Shown: one piece after another, positions 34,037 to 46,650 of the stretch
Numbering within the stretch: the stretch's first letter is position 1
How the letters are laid out: every line of letters starts with the position of its first letter
NCBI GenBank assembly: GCA_025093985.1
Contig: JACAAK010000003.1
Span: 4,712,001-4,776,000 of the forward strand
DNA: 64,000 nt
From: Calvatia gigantea
Lineage: Eukaryota; Basidiomycota; Agaricomycetes; Agaricales; Lycoperdaceae
Reading direction: 5' to 3'
Notes under the pieces: generated by a model
What the model saw: the letters and a program-made list of their open reading frames with translations, nothing else
Databases searched by the model: none
Told to the model about the DNA's origin: nothing
Program-made: the position numbers and the translations under genes

Positions 34037-35460
34037 AATTTAGTAAAATCCAGCTGTCCTCTCACCAAATCACTTTCTTTCTGTACAAACTTCATATACT
34101 TTCCGCTATAGCAAAGTCTACGTCCACGTCGATTTGTTCTTTCTGTGCCTCGGCGGACTACAATTACTCTACTCCTTTCTATCTCCGGATCGTTTTCGGT
34201 GACTCGGGAGAACACTTTCCATTCGAAGTCCGGCTGTACAACACACCAACAGGATAATTGATATATAAAGGGATTGGCACGAGGTACGAATGGTTCTGGG
34301 AGTCATTTGCTATAAGATTGCCCGTTTTGCGATACTCCTTCAGCCGTTCCTTCGTTAGCTGTTGAAATTCTTAACAAAACATCCCAAAGCCCACCCACAG
34401 CCTCGTCTGCACTAAATTCCACGATCATACTGCCCGCCCCGAGCATACAATACAATAAGATAATGGTTATACAAACAGGGTCGAGATGTGGTACGAACTA
34501 CTCAGGTATTAGTGAAACCAAACATTTATTATGAGATCGCGCCCGCTTTGGAGATCTTTACAATACTCTTGACATCTTCGTTCAGTACTGAAGCTCTTCA
34601 CGGAACTACTTGGAGTCCGCCTTCGGCCTCATTCATGCAAATTCTACAGTCACCAGACCGCCCGACCGAAGGAAAAATTAGTCGGACATCTGTGGCGTCT
34701 CGAACTTCCTTGCGTTTTTCGCTGGTTCTCAAGGGAGAAGCAATCGTCTCTCCCACATGAAGTTTGTGTGGAAGTAAAGGGGAGAACGGGACGAGGGGTA
34801 GGTCAGGGATGGTTGTGAAAGTGGTCGCGAGGACTTCACGTCGTAGAAGGTCGGATCGCTGCTTTGGTAAGAGATTCTGGGGAACGATGAAGGAGGGGGA
34901 GTTCTGGGAAGGTACACGGTGCTGGGGACAAGGGCGCCGACCTTGCAAAAGGCCTCAGAGGGTACTCCGCGGAGATGCAAGATATAGCGTGGTAGGTTGT
35001 GAGGCGGTTTTGAGTGGAAATAAGAGGGATCGGTGTTTAATAAGAGGTTTTTCACTTGCTCAGCTCAGCCACATGAAGATGGACGCCAGGGTTGGGTGAT
35101 AGCAGTTGAGACACAAGGGGATCAATGACCTATTAACGGACACTCAGCGAATATACTGCAGGAACGGAACCTAAGATACGCACCTTGGGATATCGCAATC
35201 CACCATATAACCTACACGTGAGACTTCCAATGACCGTGGTTAAAAGTTCGTGCCCTTTCAAGATGGGTATGGTCACTTCAGCGGCAGGGAGGGTAAGTTA
35301 GTTGGTCGTCCTTTTTGGGGGACCTGTCTTGCCCCCTGCCCGTGCAGGCGATTTGAGCACCTTCTGTTTGGGAATACTGCCTCCTCATCCTCAGATCCTG
35401 ACTCTGATTCATCGCTCGCTCACTGTGCCCTGACCTTGGACCAGCGACATTGATGGTACT
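34037..35460 (+). repeat. array block R, copy after gene copy 1
   Basis: This is the 3' flank of the family gene and is repeated many times. Landmarks in order: AACAATACAATAAGATAATGG-like segment, GCGTTTTTCGCTGGTTCTCA, GAGAACGGGACGAGGGGTAG, and CTGGTCGTCCTTTTTGGG-like end. On the minus strand it has ORF remnants with LLNTDPSYFHSKPPHNLPRY, matching TNIDPSQIHLKLPHGLEVLY and similar peptides in the other R blocks, so R descends from a minus-strand gene that cannot be named. Confidence 0.55.
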
Positions 35461-37049
35461 CGATCGAGCCTAGAGAGGATGATGAAACGTGTTTAGAGAT
35501 TTTCAAGGTTCCAGGGCATCCGAGCACCATAATCCTAACGGCCGGCGTGGGATCACCGACGCCGGCTACGAGTTGCTAGATACGCTGCTGAAAATCTTGC
35601 GGAGGAACCTGTTGACGTCAATTGATAGCACCAGATTGGGTGCTTACCAGCAGAATAACGGGTCATAAGCATCGCCCAGCTGGAGGTAAGGGTCTGATAC
35701 AGCCGGTCGTGCTCTTCGGGAAGTGGGCTTGAGCTCTTGCAGAATACGGGAGAACCGCTGATCACGTGGTATGAACGGCTTTCATCTGCGTTCATTCACC
35801 ACAACCTCATCAGCATCACGCTACTTCTGATAAGGAACATAATTCCATAACCCCCAGTCCCCGAACTGTTTAATCTGGCCGATCTGCTTCCGTTGTCCGA
35901 TTGTTGAATGAAGGCCATGAAGCCAAGTTTCCGTGACTCCTCAAGGTCTTGTATGTCAGCTGCATAAATTTATGATCGCCCTGTCCATAATGCATAGTAG
36001 ACCTGACTCCCCACCACTTAACTTCGCTCAGCCCATACCCCCCTCACATTTTGCTAGAGCTCAAATATCTGAAGCTGGCAATGTAACTTCTGTTCTCATG
36101 CGAGCTATTCTCATACGAAGGGTGTGGTTGGTAAGGTAAATTTTGCAAATGGATCGGCGTTGCGAATGGTGGACGTATCAGCATCGAGAAGGTAGCTGAA
36201 ATCCTGTCGCTGGCAATTCCATCTGCTGATGTCCGTTTACTCCTCCTGTTCTTTGATCCACCACTTACCAGCGGTGCTTTCTCCTTGTTTTTACGCGACC
36301 ACTCCAGCCACCAACCACCAACCACCTTCCCTGACTTCATTCCTCTTTAAGTCTCGGACCCTCCCTTTCCATACACCCCCCCACCGCACGAGCCTTGTTA
36401 CGGGGAATTCTTGCCCAAGTCCGTTGCACACACACGGTCCCAGGGTGAGGCCGTCTGTTTGGGAGTCGGAATCAATGAAACACGAGTGAGTATCCATGAG
36501 CCTCATTGCTGCTTCCCATACTCAAGATTTATTTCCGTTAGTTCATTGGCCGTTGAACTAACCCTGCACCCTGAGATGTATCCCTGGCCCTAAAACTCCA
36601 CATGGCTTGGGATGCTGCCGCGGCTTCGTTAACGTGGACTTCACTCACCTGCCTACTTGGGTTTTATGGGGGTTTGGCTGGGGTTGACGACACGTCGAGG
36701 TACGGGGCCGCCCACCCTGCCCTCGGAATGCATCGAAACCCCTCGGGGAAGAGGCGGAGGAGCCTGATGAGCGATGCGGTTCGAGATCCCGGTAATTAAG
36801 ATTTGAAGGGGAATCTCTACTTGGTTGGGGCATCAACTATGCGAGGTTGGGCGGGCTGCTGAGAGCGCAGCTTTCGTGAGGAAGCTAGTCGTTGATGATT
36901 TATATTTATGATTGCCAACAGAATGGGTGATTCCCTGCGATTGATGTGCAGGCTCCGGTTGATAACAATCCTCTTGTGCAAAAATCGCATCGGTTCTTCC
37001 CACAAAACTCCAAGTTATCGCTGTCATAACCACAAAAACATCGGTGTTG
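35461..37049 (+). repeat. array spacer plus block S1
   Basis: 35900-36060 matches 45505-45660 (shared CCCAAGGTCTTGTATGT-like and CCCATACCCCC..TCACATTTTGCTAGAGCTC). 36290-36560 is nearly identical to 42530-42780, beginning CCACCAACCACCTTCCCTGA. 36600-36870 is related to 42830-43100 and 46140-46380. No intact coding sequence. Confidence 0.55.
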
Positions 37050-37330
37050 GGTCCTCCCAGAAGTAAGGGTATCTCCCTGAGGGCGCAGTATGTGCACTCA
37101 ATCTTCCTTGAGGTGCAAACGCGGGGAGCCTCACGTGCCATTTCTTTAGGCGGATACGGAGAGACAATCAAATTAGCACCGTTCAGATGGATGCGCCCAC
37201 GACACCAAAATCAATGTTCAGCTCTCTCGTACTGGGAAAACATCTTCAACGTGTGTACCTTGGCTAAAAATGCGGCTTTCCGGTACGCAAAACCAGTCAC
37301 CACTGAGGACGAGAACAAGTAACTAGATGA
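37050..37330 (+). pseudogene. Old Yellow Enzyme gene fragment P1
   Basis: The stretch aligns with two exons and the intervening intron of the gene at 27242-28910. GAAGTAAGGGTAT..GAGGGCGCAGTATGTG corresponds to GAAGGAAGGGTAA..GAGGACGCGGTACGTG. CACGACACCAAAATCAATG and TTCAGCTCTCTCGTACTGGG correspond to CACGACACCAAAATCGGCG and TTCAGCTCGCTCATGCCGGG. It ends with CACTGAGGACGAGAACAAG against CACTAAGGACGAGAACGGG. Stops and indels make it non-coding. Confidence 0.7.
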
Positions 37331-39567
37331 AGGTAGTTTTTAACCCTGCGTGACCCTTCTTATCCGACGTTTCTTCCACCAAACTGGGGTCCGAAAGCAA
37401 TGACCGGAGAATGTGTCAGTGGGAAGGTACGTGGTGCCAGGGACAAGGGCATCGACCTTTCGAGAGGACGAGACACGGTATAGCACTTCCAGACCGTGAG
37501 GCAGCTTCAGGTGGATCTGGGAGGGATCGATGTTGGTTAGGAGGGCTTTCATCCGCTCAGCCAAGCGAAGGCAGACGTCCGGGTCGGATGTTAACAAGTG
37601 GAACACAAGGATATTGGTGGCCTATCAATCGGATACTCGATGGGTATAATGTGTGTAGCGCGGGTTTCGTTCGTAAGAGAAAAGATGTTATTCGTAGAGT
37701 AGAATGATGGTAGTCGTTAGGAAGTAAAAGTCCACCCGAAGTCGTCATCTAGCTAGGGGTCTGTCTTTTTGTATCTACGAAGGCGAGAACCGGAAGGTTG
37801 AACAGCAAAACTATTACTCTAAGAAAGTGTAAAACGTGGTAGGGTAAGATTCATTTCCGTGATTAGGTGATACTACTAACTACTGTCTTGTTTATGTACT
37901 ATCCTCGCGTAGCCGTTTCACCGCCCCTACATGTGTAGAAACGGAACCTCAGACACGCGCCTTGTATAGGAATTCACTAGACAACTTACTCCCGAGAATA
38001 TGGAAGGCTGCGCTCGAAAGGTGGTGACTTTCAAAGGTGGCTCCGGCAGCGGGGAGGGAACAAACTGATAGTGGGTCGTCCTTCTTGCATGCCCTCTCCT
38101 TTCGCCTCTCTCTATGCGAGAGCAATTCTGATTGCGGGTTGGGTCCCGGTCCCCTTCCTTTCCCACCCACTTCGCTCCCAGCCCCAAGCGCCGACTTGTA
38201 ACCAATCTCTTCCTTTCCATACTAAATTCACATATCTGGTCTGTAGCAAAGTCCGGAACACGTTGATTTGTTCTTTCTGTTCCTCGGCGTACTACAGCTT
38301 CTTTTTGGCTTTATATTGTTCCAAGTGACTCGAGAAAGTACTTTCCATTCCCCTTGAAGCCTGGGTGTACAATACAACAAGATAATGGATATACAAACAG
38401 GATTGAGACGCGGTCAGAACGACTCAGGTATTTGCGATACAGGGATTTACTGAGATCGCTCGCTTTGGAAATTCTTCACAATACTCTTTTGTCATTCCCT
38501 CGTTGGCTGTTGAAACTCGTCGTAGAATTTCTCGGAGTCCACTACAGCCTCGTCGCGCTAATTCCAAGATCTGACCACCCGTTCCAAAAAAAAAGAGGCC
38601 AGACATCACGGCGTCCCGAGTCCGAACCTTTTTTTTTTTTTTTTTGCGTTTTTTGTGTCTCCCAAGGAGCAATGGTCAACACGTTCCTGGAATTTATGCA
38701 AAAGTAAAAGGGAGAACGGGGCGAGGGGTATGCCAGAGTGATCGTGCGGTGGTTGTGAGAACTAAGGTGCGTCAAGGTCAATGTGCTACTTTGACCGGAG
38801 GTTCTGGGACGAAGGAAGGGGAACACTGGGAAGATGTATGGTGCTCGGCACGAGGATGTCAACCTTGCAGAAGGGCTTAGAAAGCGCTCTGCGGTAACGC
38901 GGGTTCCAGTGTGTCGCTTCTCACCACGGGGAAACTTCAAGTGATAGCGGTTGGGATATGAAGATCGACGTCCTATCAATCGGGGATTCAGCGGATACAT
39001 TGCAGAAATATAAACCTAAGGAACGCACCATGAATGTCGAAACTCATCATACAGCTTGCACACGAGACTTCCAAAGACCGCACCCGAAACGCCGTGTGTC
39101 CTTTTAAGATGGATATGGTCACTTCAACAGCAGAGAGCACGGGTTGGGAGTAGTCGTCCTCCCTGCGTGCCCTCTCCTTTCGTCTCTACTTGCAAAGAGT
39201 GGTTTGGGTGTAGGGTAGGGTTCCCCTTTATTTTCACTTCCAACTGGCCCCCAAATCCTGGTCCTGACCGGTCGCTCGCTGCAGCCTCACTGTCAACCAG
39301 TGATGTTGATGGTTCTCAAACGACTTGAGTGTCCGGGGAACGCGCAATTGAGTGAACGCTAACCACCCAGCACTTTTCCCGCAACACGTGACTTTTGGTT
39401 GGTGTCACACTCATTCGGGGAAGTGGCCTGTGCTTGCTTCCTGACACCTGTTGGATTAGACGGGCGGCAAACCTTGATGCTGCATTTGCCTGACTGCTGG
39501 CTAGACGTCTAAAGCTGAATCTTTGAAAAAATCCCCCCAAAACGTACTGCCTTCCCAGCTTCTCCTT
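37331..39567 (+). repeat. array block R, two copies in tandem (37.3-37.75 and 38.2-39.3 kb)
   Basis: 37340-37606 minus preserves LAERMKALLTNIDPSQIHLK followed by LPHGLEVLYRVSS and DALVPGTTYLP, the best-preserved version of the R peptide. 38220-38880 repeats the R landmarks: ACAATACAACAAGATAATGG, a poly-T run near 38631, GAGAACGGGGCGAGGGGTA and CAATGTGCTACTTTGACCGG. 39330-39567 is the direct upstream flank of gene copy 2. Confidence 0.55.
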
Positions 39568-41145
39568 ATGCTTATCATCATCTTTCTTATAGCGGCATTG
39601 GATCTCGCTTTTAGTGCACCGGCACCGGCATCAACTACTGCCCTCGGTGCAACCATCCCTCTGACCATCTTCGGTCGCGAAGTTCCAGACTGTGTAAATG
39701 TCGCGAGCTGCCGCACCATCCAGGACATCATCTGGAGTTGCCTTGTGACTATATTCGCTTGTACATGGGTAGCGGTTCACCCGAACGTCCCTCGACCTCA
39801 GGATTCGGGATGGAAGAGGTTGAAGCAGAGGGTTCTTATCATGGTCTATGCGATCTTGGCGCCTGAGTTTATCGTCATGTGGGCATTGCGACAGCGGATT
39901 GGAGCAGCGGAGCATATGAGAGAGTATAACAAGAAATTCTACCCAATGGGTGAGTCCTTATATGCCTTTGTAAATCATCCCTGGACACTCATGCTTAATA
40001 GTGACGCCACCCTCGCATTCCATTTGGTGGTACATCAAGCGCTGGTTTAACCACCCCAGAGACGAGAAGCTAGATGGCCTCTGGACCATAACGCACGGTT
40101 TTCTTCTCGAGATGCACGGTTTGGTAGACGGTTCGGGGGATACCATACGCTCCACTGGTGATGACATTCCTTACCCGCTCGACATCTCAGAGGAGGAAAT
40201 CAGCGACAAGAGCAAAGGCGATTCTTCACCAAGCTCGTCGTCGTCGTCCAGACATCATGGTTTGTGTTCCAATGTCTTGCTCGCTGGATATCGCATCTGC
40301 CAGTTACGGAGCTTGAAGTTGTTACGCTAGCGTTCGCCCTGCTCAATCTGGGGACGTATACCCTATGGTGGAACAAATCTCAAAATGTATCTGTAGCCAT
40401 TCGGATGGACCAACACAGGAGGATAGAAGACCACGCATGGGAACGAAAGGAGACAATAGGAGAGAACGGAGGGAACGCGATACAGGGAACACTGTCAGAG
40501 GTTGGGGCGGAGCAAAACATGGATGAGGGCCACCATCCATTGGGCTTGAAACGTCCATTAGAAGATCAACCTAATCGGAATATCGGATTTCTGGGCAAAG
40601 CCACGGCCGCCGTGAAGCAATATGTATATGGCTCGAAAGGACCGATTCATACAGTGACCACGGCTTTCCACTCCTTCCATTTACAATCCCTAACGGTCGC
40701 AGACATCGTCGACTTCGTCATGGGGCCCTTCACACCGCTCCTCGCTATGGTTGGTGTCGGCGATGGAAATGAACACACCTATTCCTCCAGGTATGATTAT
40801 CGTAGTGTTTCGATCTGTTTCTTGATAATCGGCACTGCGTTCGGTGGTTTACACCTCATACCCATTTGGTCATCGTCATTCTCTTCCGATTCTGAAAAGC
40901 TTCTGTGGGAGCTATGTGCAGGTTGGATCACCGTTACACCATTCCTTAGTGTTTCTTTGTTTTTCTTCGAGGGCAGGGTTTTTGGTACGTCTGGCAGTTT
41001 ACTTGACATCTGCATTTTTGGAGTTGGGGCGTTGTATTTGATCGCCCGCCTTATTCTTGTTGTTCTTGCTTTTACTACCCTTCGGAGGCTTCCTCCCGAT
41101 GCGTTTAGGAATATTGAGTGGACTACTTTCCCTCCTCACTTTTAG
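39568..41145 (+). pseudogene. TWVAVHPNVP-family gene, copy 2 (best preserved, single frameshift)
   Basis: The start MLIIIFLIAALDLAFSAPAP is a good signal peptide. Then CRTIQDIIWSCLVTIFACTW and VAVHPNVPRPQDSGWKRLKQ. An intron (GTGAGT..AATAG, near 39950-40000) joins FYPM to VTPPSHSIWWYIKRWF and GLWTITHGFLLEMHG. At 40221-40230 GATTCTTCACC lacks one base relative to GATTTCCTCACC in copy 3, breaking the frame between SDKSKGD and the downstream WFVFQCLARWISHLPVTELE. From there the frame is open for more than 290 residues, with four hydrophobic segments near the end (FLIIGTAFGGLHLIPIW, LLDICIFGVGALYLIARLIL). It is a recent pseudogene, or one sequence error away from intact. Function unknown. Confidence 0.75.
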
Positions 41146-41960
41146 ATTCAGCCAACCCCGTTGTACCCCCACCCAATCCACTCCCCCCCCCATATAGTAA
41201 TGCTTTCCATTTAACATCGGACTAACACCAACAAGATGAAACGAGGTTGAGGTCGTGACGTAGCACGAACAATCGCGAACCAAGTATTGCCACGAAATCG
41301 CTCACTTTGGGAAGATCACTTCACTCGCCTCTTCGTTAATGGTTGAAATTTTTCGGAGAACAACTCACGGTTCGACGTTCAAACGTTCACCCACGACCTC
41401 ACTTGTGCCGGTTCTCTGGTCATGCCGCCTATCCGTAATAAACATCATACATCAGGGACACCTTCATCCTCAACTTTTTTACTGGCCCCCAAGGGAGGAC
41501 CGATAACCAGTCCACCCCACTGTTGGGGCATTGGAGTTTGTGCGGAAGTGAAAATGAGAGTGGGGCGGAGGCTGGGGGGTACATCGTGCCATGGACAGGA
41601 ATGTTGACTTTGCAGGAAGGCCCGGAGGGCGCACACGCGAAGGCGGGCGCCAGGATCGGATGACGGTGGTTGAAACACGAGATTGACGTCCTATAAATTG
41701 GACACTTGGCGAACGTAACGCCTAGATAGGGCACAAGGTCTATAGCTTCGTAACATATAGTTTGCGCTCAGTATTCCCAAAGACTTCGCTCAAAGGTCGT
41801 GCTTCTGGATGGTGAATATTGTCGCTTCAGTAGCAGCGAGAAATGAGTTGATGATGGTCGTCCTTCTTGTGTGCTCTCCCTTCCCGTCTCTGCTTGCGCA
41901 AGAGCACTTTAAGCACCTTCTATTCCAGAGTGAAACTCTCACTTAGAGGGTAGTGTAGGG
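41146..41960 (+). repeat. array block R after gene copy 2
   Basis: The R order is retained: an ACACCAACAAGATGAAACG segment, then a minus-strand ORF remnant (41429-41734), then GATGGTCGTCCTTCTTGTGTGC near 41854. More diverged than the other R copies. Confidence 0.5.
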
Positions 41961-43254
41961 GTACCAATATGGCTACCGTGGGAATATTCATAGAGGACTC
42001 ATGCAAGTAGTGTTTCGACGTAGTGTACATTCTTTAGCTTTCTACCGTCATGTAGTCTGTCTCAACCCTTTGTCGATGACTCTCGGGCTCTCGCACCTAG
42101 TGAACTTACTCGCATTACAGTAGTATCCAATCCCGGTTAACAGCGTTGTGGTGTTGTGAGTCTGCCGTTTTTTGAGGCCTGGGATGTGTTTATTTTCAGA
42201 GCCTAAGGTCGTTGGTCATAATCCGCACCTACCCAATCTCCCACAAAGACATATATTTGGGAGGGACATGATACCTTCAATAGCCATTGCATTCTTTCGT
42301 CTATGCATTATGTTATTTTGAGTACAGAATGGAATCCATTGGTGGTTTTGTTTATCCACGGACTATACCCTTTTCCCACAAGCAGCCTTGATGACAGCTA
42401 GAGGGAAATAAGCTGAGGCTTGGTGGGCGTTCAATGTGACGCTTTTTAGAAGGTGTCTGTCTGCCTCCTGTCGTAATGTTTGGGTGGCAAATTTTGATTG
42501 TGTGACTACCTTATCGATAACTGGGGGACCGATCAGCCACCAACCACCAACCACCTTCCCTGACTTCATTCCTCTTTAAGTCTCGGACCCTCCCTTTCCA
42601 TACGCACCCCCCACCGCACGAGCCTTGTTACGGAGAATTCTTGCCCAAGTCCATTGCACATACACGGTCCCAGGGTGAGGCCGTCTGTTTGGGAGTCGGA
42701 ATCAATGAAATACGAGTGAGTATCCACTGAGCCCCATTGCTGCTTCCCATATTCAAGATTTATTTCCGTTAGTTCGTTGACTGTTGAGCTACCCCTTGCC
42801 CATCGTGATGTATCTTTGGCCCTAAACTCCGCATGGCTTTGGACACTGTGGCTTCAATGACGTGGACTGTACACTCACCTGATTATGGGGGTTTGGCCGG
42901 GGTTGATGGCACGTCGAGGTATGGGGTCACTTAGCCCACCCTCGAAATGTATCGAAATCCCTTGGGGAAGAGGCGGAGGATCCTGACGAGCAATGGGGTT
43001 CAAGATCCTGGTAGTCAAGGTTTGAAGGGGGTATCCCGGCTTGGTTGGGGCATCAACTATGCGAGGTTGGGTGGGCCGCTGGGAGCGCAGCTTTCGTGAA
43101 GAAGCCGGTCATTGACAGATTTGTGTATACGATTGTCGACTGAATATGAGGCCCTCTACGGCCGATGTGCGTACTCTAGTGGACGAGAAATTTCTTTTCG
43201 CTCAAAAATCGGTTTGGTTCTTCTGAAGCTATCACTGTCACAATCACAAACATT
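41961..43254 (+). repeat. array block S2
   Basis: 42530-42780 is nearly identical to 36290-36560 (same CTGACTTCATTCCTCTTTAA and GGTCCCAGGGTGAGGCCGTC). 42830-43100 continues the match, including GGGGCATCAACTATGCGAGG. 41961-42530 shows no recognised content. Confidence 0.55.
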
Positions 43255-43420
43255 GGCGTTGGGTCCTCATGAAAGTAAGGGTAACTCCTGAGGACGTAGT
43301 ACGTGCGCTTGGTCTCGCTTGAACTGGAGAGATATTCATTTAAGACCGCACATGCCCATAACACCAAAGTCAGTATTCGGCTCTCTCGCGCTGGAAAAGA
43401 TCTTCAACGCATTTCTGTTC
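43255..43420 (+). pseudogene. Old Yellow Enzyme gene fragment P2
   Basis: Same two exon pieces as P1 with independent changes: GAAAGTAAGGGTAACTCCTG and AGGACGTAGTACGTG, then GCCCATAACACCAAAGTCAG and TCTCTCGCGCTGG. The intron between them is shortened. Non-coding. Confidence 0.6.
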
Positions 43421-44520
43421 CTCGGCTTCTTTTGGTCCTTGTTTCAAGAGACTCGAGAAAGTACTTTTCACTTCATTTGAAGCTTGGGCGCACAATACAA
43501 CAAGATAATGGATCCACAAACAGGACCGGGACGCGGTCCAAGCGACCTAGGTGTTAGAAAGGCCAAGCATTCACTACAAGATCACCCGCTCTGGAAGTTC
43601 TTTACAATATGCTTTAAAATATTATTTTGCCGGCCCCTCGGTAGTTGTTGAAACTCTTCGCGGAATTGCTCGGAGTCTACGCCTCGTCACGCTAACTCCA
43701 AGGCCTTACCACTCGTTCGAAAAAAAAAAAAGATCGAACATCACAGTGTCCTGCGCCTTTTTGCGTTTTTTGTGACTCCCAAGAAACAACGGTCAGCGCG
43801 TTCCTAAGGTTATGCAGGAGTTAAAGGAAGAGCGGGACGTGGGGTATGTCAGAGTGGTCGTGTGGTGGTTGCGAGAACTAACGTTCGTCGAGGTCAATGT
43901 GCTACTTTGACCAGAGGATCCGGGACGAGGGGAAGGGACGCTGGGAACGTGTATGGTACTAGGCACGAGGATGTTGACCTTGCCGAAGGGCCTGGAGGGT
44001 GCTCTGTGGTAACGCGGGCTACGGTATGGCGCTTCTGATCGGGGGAAAGCTTCAGGTGGAGGTAGTTGGGATCGGTGCCGACCAGGAAAGTTTTCATTCA
44101 CTCAGATGTGAAGGCGAGCAGCAGGGGGTTGGATGATAGTGGTTTGGACATGAAGATCGACGTCCTATTAATCAGGGATTCAGTGGACACGTTGCAGAAA
44201 TAAAAACCTAAGGAACGCACCTTGGATGTTGCATCCAGCATATGGCTTGTACGCAGGGCTTCCAAAGACCGCACCCAAAAGGCCGTGTCCTTCAAATATG
44301 GATATGGTCACTCCAACAGCAGAGAAGACAGCTTGATAGCAGTCGTCCTTCGGGAGTGTCCCCTCCTTTTGTCTCTACGTGTGAAGAATGATTTGAGTGC
44401 CAGGTAAGGTTCTTCACTTTCACTTCAACTCGCCCCCAAGTCCCGACTCCGACTGATGGCTCGCTGCCACCCGACTGTCAACAGGTGATGTTGGTGGTTC
44501 TCAAACGACCCGAAGTGCTT
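43421..44520 (+). repeat. array block R
   Basis: Landmarks: ACAATACAACAAGATAATGG, an A-run near 43722, CAATGTGCTACTTTGACCAG, and the minus-strand peptide VGTDPNYLHLKLSPDQKRH. Ends with CAGTCGTCCTTCGGGAGTG. Confidence 0.55.
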
Positions 44521-46574
44521 GGGAAACATGTAATTGTGTAGGAACAGAGATTGGACGTTTGAAGAGTGACTGCGGTCTGTGAGGGGGCATCGGTTTGAGT
44601 AGTGGTGTTGGTTTAGGCAGGGGGATTGGTTTAGAAAGTGAAGTTGGTTCAAAGCGGTAGTGGGTGAGGAATTGATAAAAGCTTGGGATTCAGCGTTTCT
44701 TGAGAAGTTGGAGGAGCCTCATGAGCTGGTACACCCTGAAGGAACCGGTGGTCCTCAGGAATTTGGAGCTGGTCGGAAGCTGCGGCTCGTTGGGAAACTA
44801 GAGACTGTAACGCTGCAACCTCGGGCGTGTTTAGCGAATTGCGGCCGCTTGTATGATATCAATTTCTCCTAGAGCTTCAATTCCATGTGTTTTGTAACCG
44901 AGGATGATGAGACATGTTCAGAGATTTTGCCTGTCAGAAGTATCGCAAGTGGTGGACACACCAGAGTGGGATCATTGACTTCAGCCATGTGTAACCGGAG
45001 GAGTTGGATGAAATCTCATGAAGATGCCGGTTGTCGTCGAATCGTGGACACAATCTACACGATATTGAGATGTTTTCAAGGAGAATGACTCGTTATTGAC
45101 GTTGTCCGGCCTGACAACCTGAAGTTGAACGGCTACGCAAGGCCCACATGACAGTCACCACCGTCCAGAAATATACTGATCATGCTCTTCGCTGACTTAG
45201 GAAGTGACTTGACGGCTGTATTCAAATCCAGAGTCCGAAGTGGCGCCCTTGAGTTTGGCCTTGAAAGCTTGAAGGTCAGATTCTCCCCCAACGCCCCTGC
45301 TGGTTGATAGATCACGTGGGATAAACGGCAGTTCAACGTTCGAGCGCGCTTGAGGCCTCATCTACCACCTCGCCAGTATCATGCTAGACCTAACCAATTC
45401 TGATAACGAACATGCATGCTCTTGGCCCTCTCCGACATTCAAATTTCTCCCATTAAAACTATAACCCAGCCCCCAAACCGTTTACTCTGGCCGCTCGCCT
45501 TCTGTTATCCAATTGTTGGATGAAAGCCATGAACCCGGGTTTCCGTGAGTCCCCAAGGTCTTGTATGTTAGGTGCATCAATTTATTGCTGTCCTGTTCCC
45601 AATAGGCCTGACGCCATCGCCACTTAACTTTACTCTGCCCATACCCCCTTCACATTTTGCTAGAGCTCAAATATTGGAAGTTGGCGATGTAACACCTGCT
45701 CTCATGCGAGCTATTCTCATACGAAGAGTGTGGTTGGTGGGGTAAATTTGTTGACGGATCGGCGTTGCGAATGATGGACGTATCGGCATTGAGAAGGTAA
45801 CTGAAATTCTGTTATTGGCGATTCCATACGTAGATGTTCGTTTACCCCCGCTGCTTTTTGATCCACTACCTACCGGTGGCACTTTCCACTTGCTTCGTCA
45901 TCCAACGCGGTCGCTTCGGCCTCCGACAACCAACCTCCCCCGGACTTCATTCTTCTATAAATCCCGCACCTTCTCTTTCCACCCTCGCATGGGCCTTATA
46001 ACAAAAAATTCACATGACCCCAGGGTGAGGCCACCTGTTTGTATCCATGGGCCTTGCCGCTTCCCATATTCAGGGTTTATTTTTGTAAGATCCTACCCCC
46101 TTTCATCTCAGGATGTATTCGTGGCCCTGAAATCTGCATGGCTGGGGATCCTGTGGCTTCAATAATCTGAACTTCGTTCACCTACTGGGTCGTTACAGGA
46201 GTTCAACCGGGGTTGATGATACATCGAGGTATGGAGTCGGAGTCGCTCAGTCTATCCTCGGAACGCATCAAAGTTCCTTGAGGAGCTGGAGAGGCCTGGT
46301 GAGCAGCGCGGTTCGAGATGTTGGTAGTCAGAGGGGGAAGCCCAGTATGGTTGGAGCATCAACTATGCGAGGTTGGACAAGCTGATGAGAGCACAGGTTT
46401 TGTGAAGAAGCTAGTTGCGACGGTTCGTGTATGTATTTGGCGACAGAATGGGTGGTTCCTCGTGAATGACGTACGTACGTGCTCCAGTGCGTAACAATAC
46501 TCTTTTTGCGCAAAAATTGTTTTGGTTCTTAATACAAAATGCGAAGTTATCGTTGTTACGATCACAAAAACATT
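44521..46574 (+). repeat. array spacer plus block S3
   Basis: 44580-44660 has a GGTTTG/GGTTTAG degenerate repeat. 45500-45840 matches 35900-36230. 46140-46400 matches S1/S2 around GAGCATCAACTATGCGAGGT. Only short ORFs, none recognised. Confidence 0.5.
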
Positions 46575-46650
46575 GATGTTAGGTCTTCCTGGAAGTAAAG
46601 GTAGTTCCTGAGAACGCAATACGTGTACGTAGTCTCCCGCAGTTGCTTGC
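46575..46650 (+). pseudogene. Old Yellow Enzyme gene fragment P3
   Basis: A short piece only: GGAAGTAAAGGTAGTTCCTG and AGAACGCAATACGTG, matching the same exon/intron border of the gene at about 27698-27730 and the same place in P1 and P2. Confidence 0.4.
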
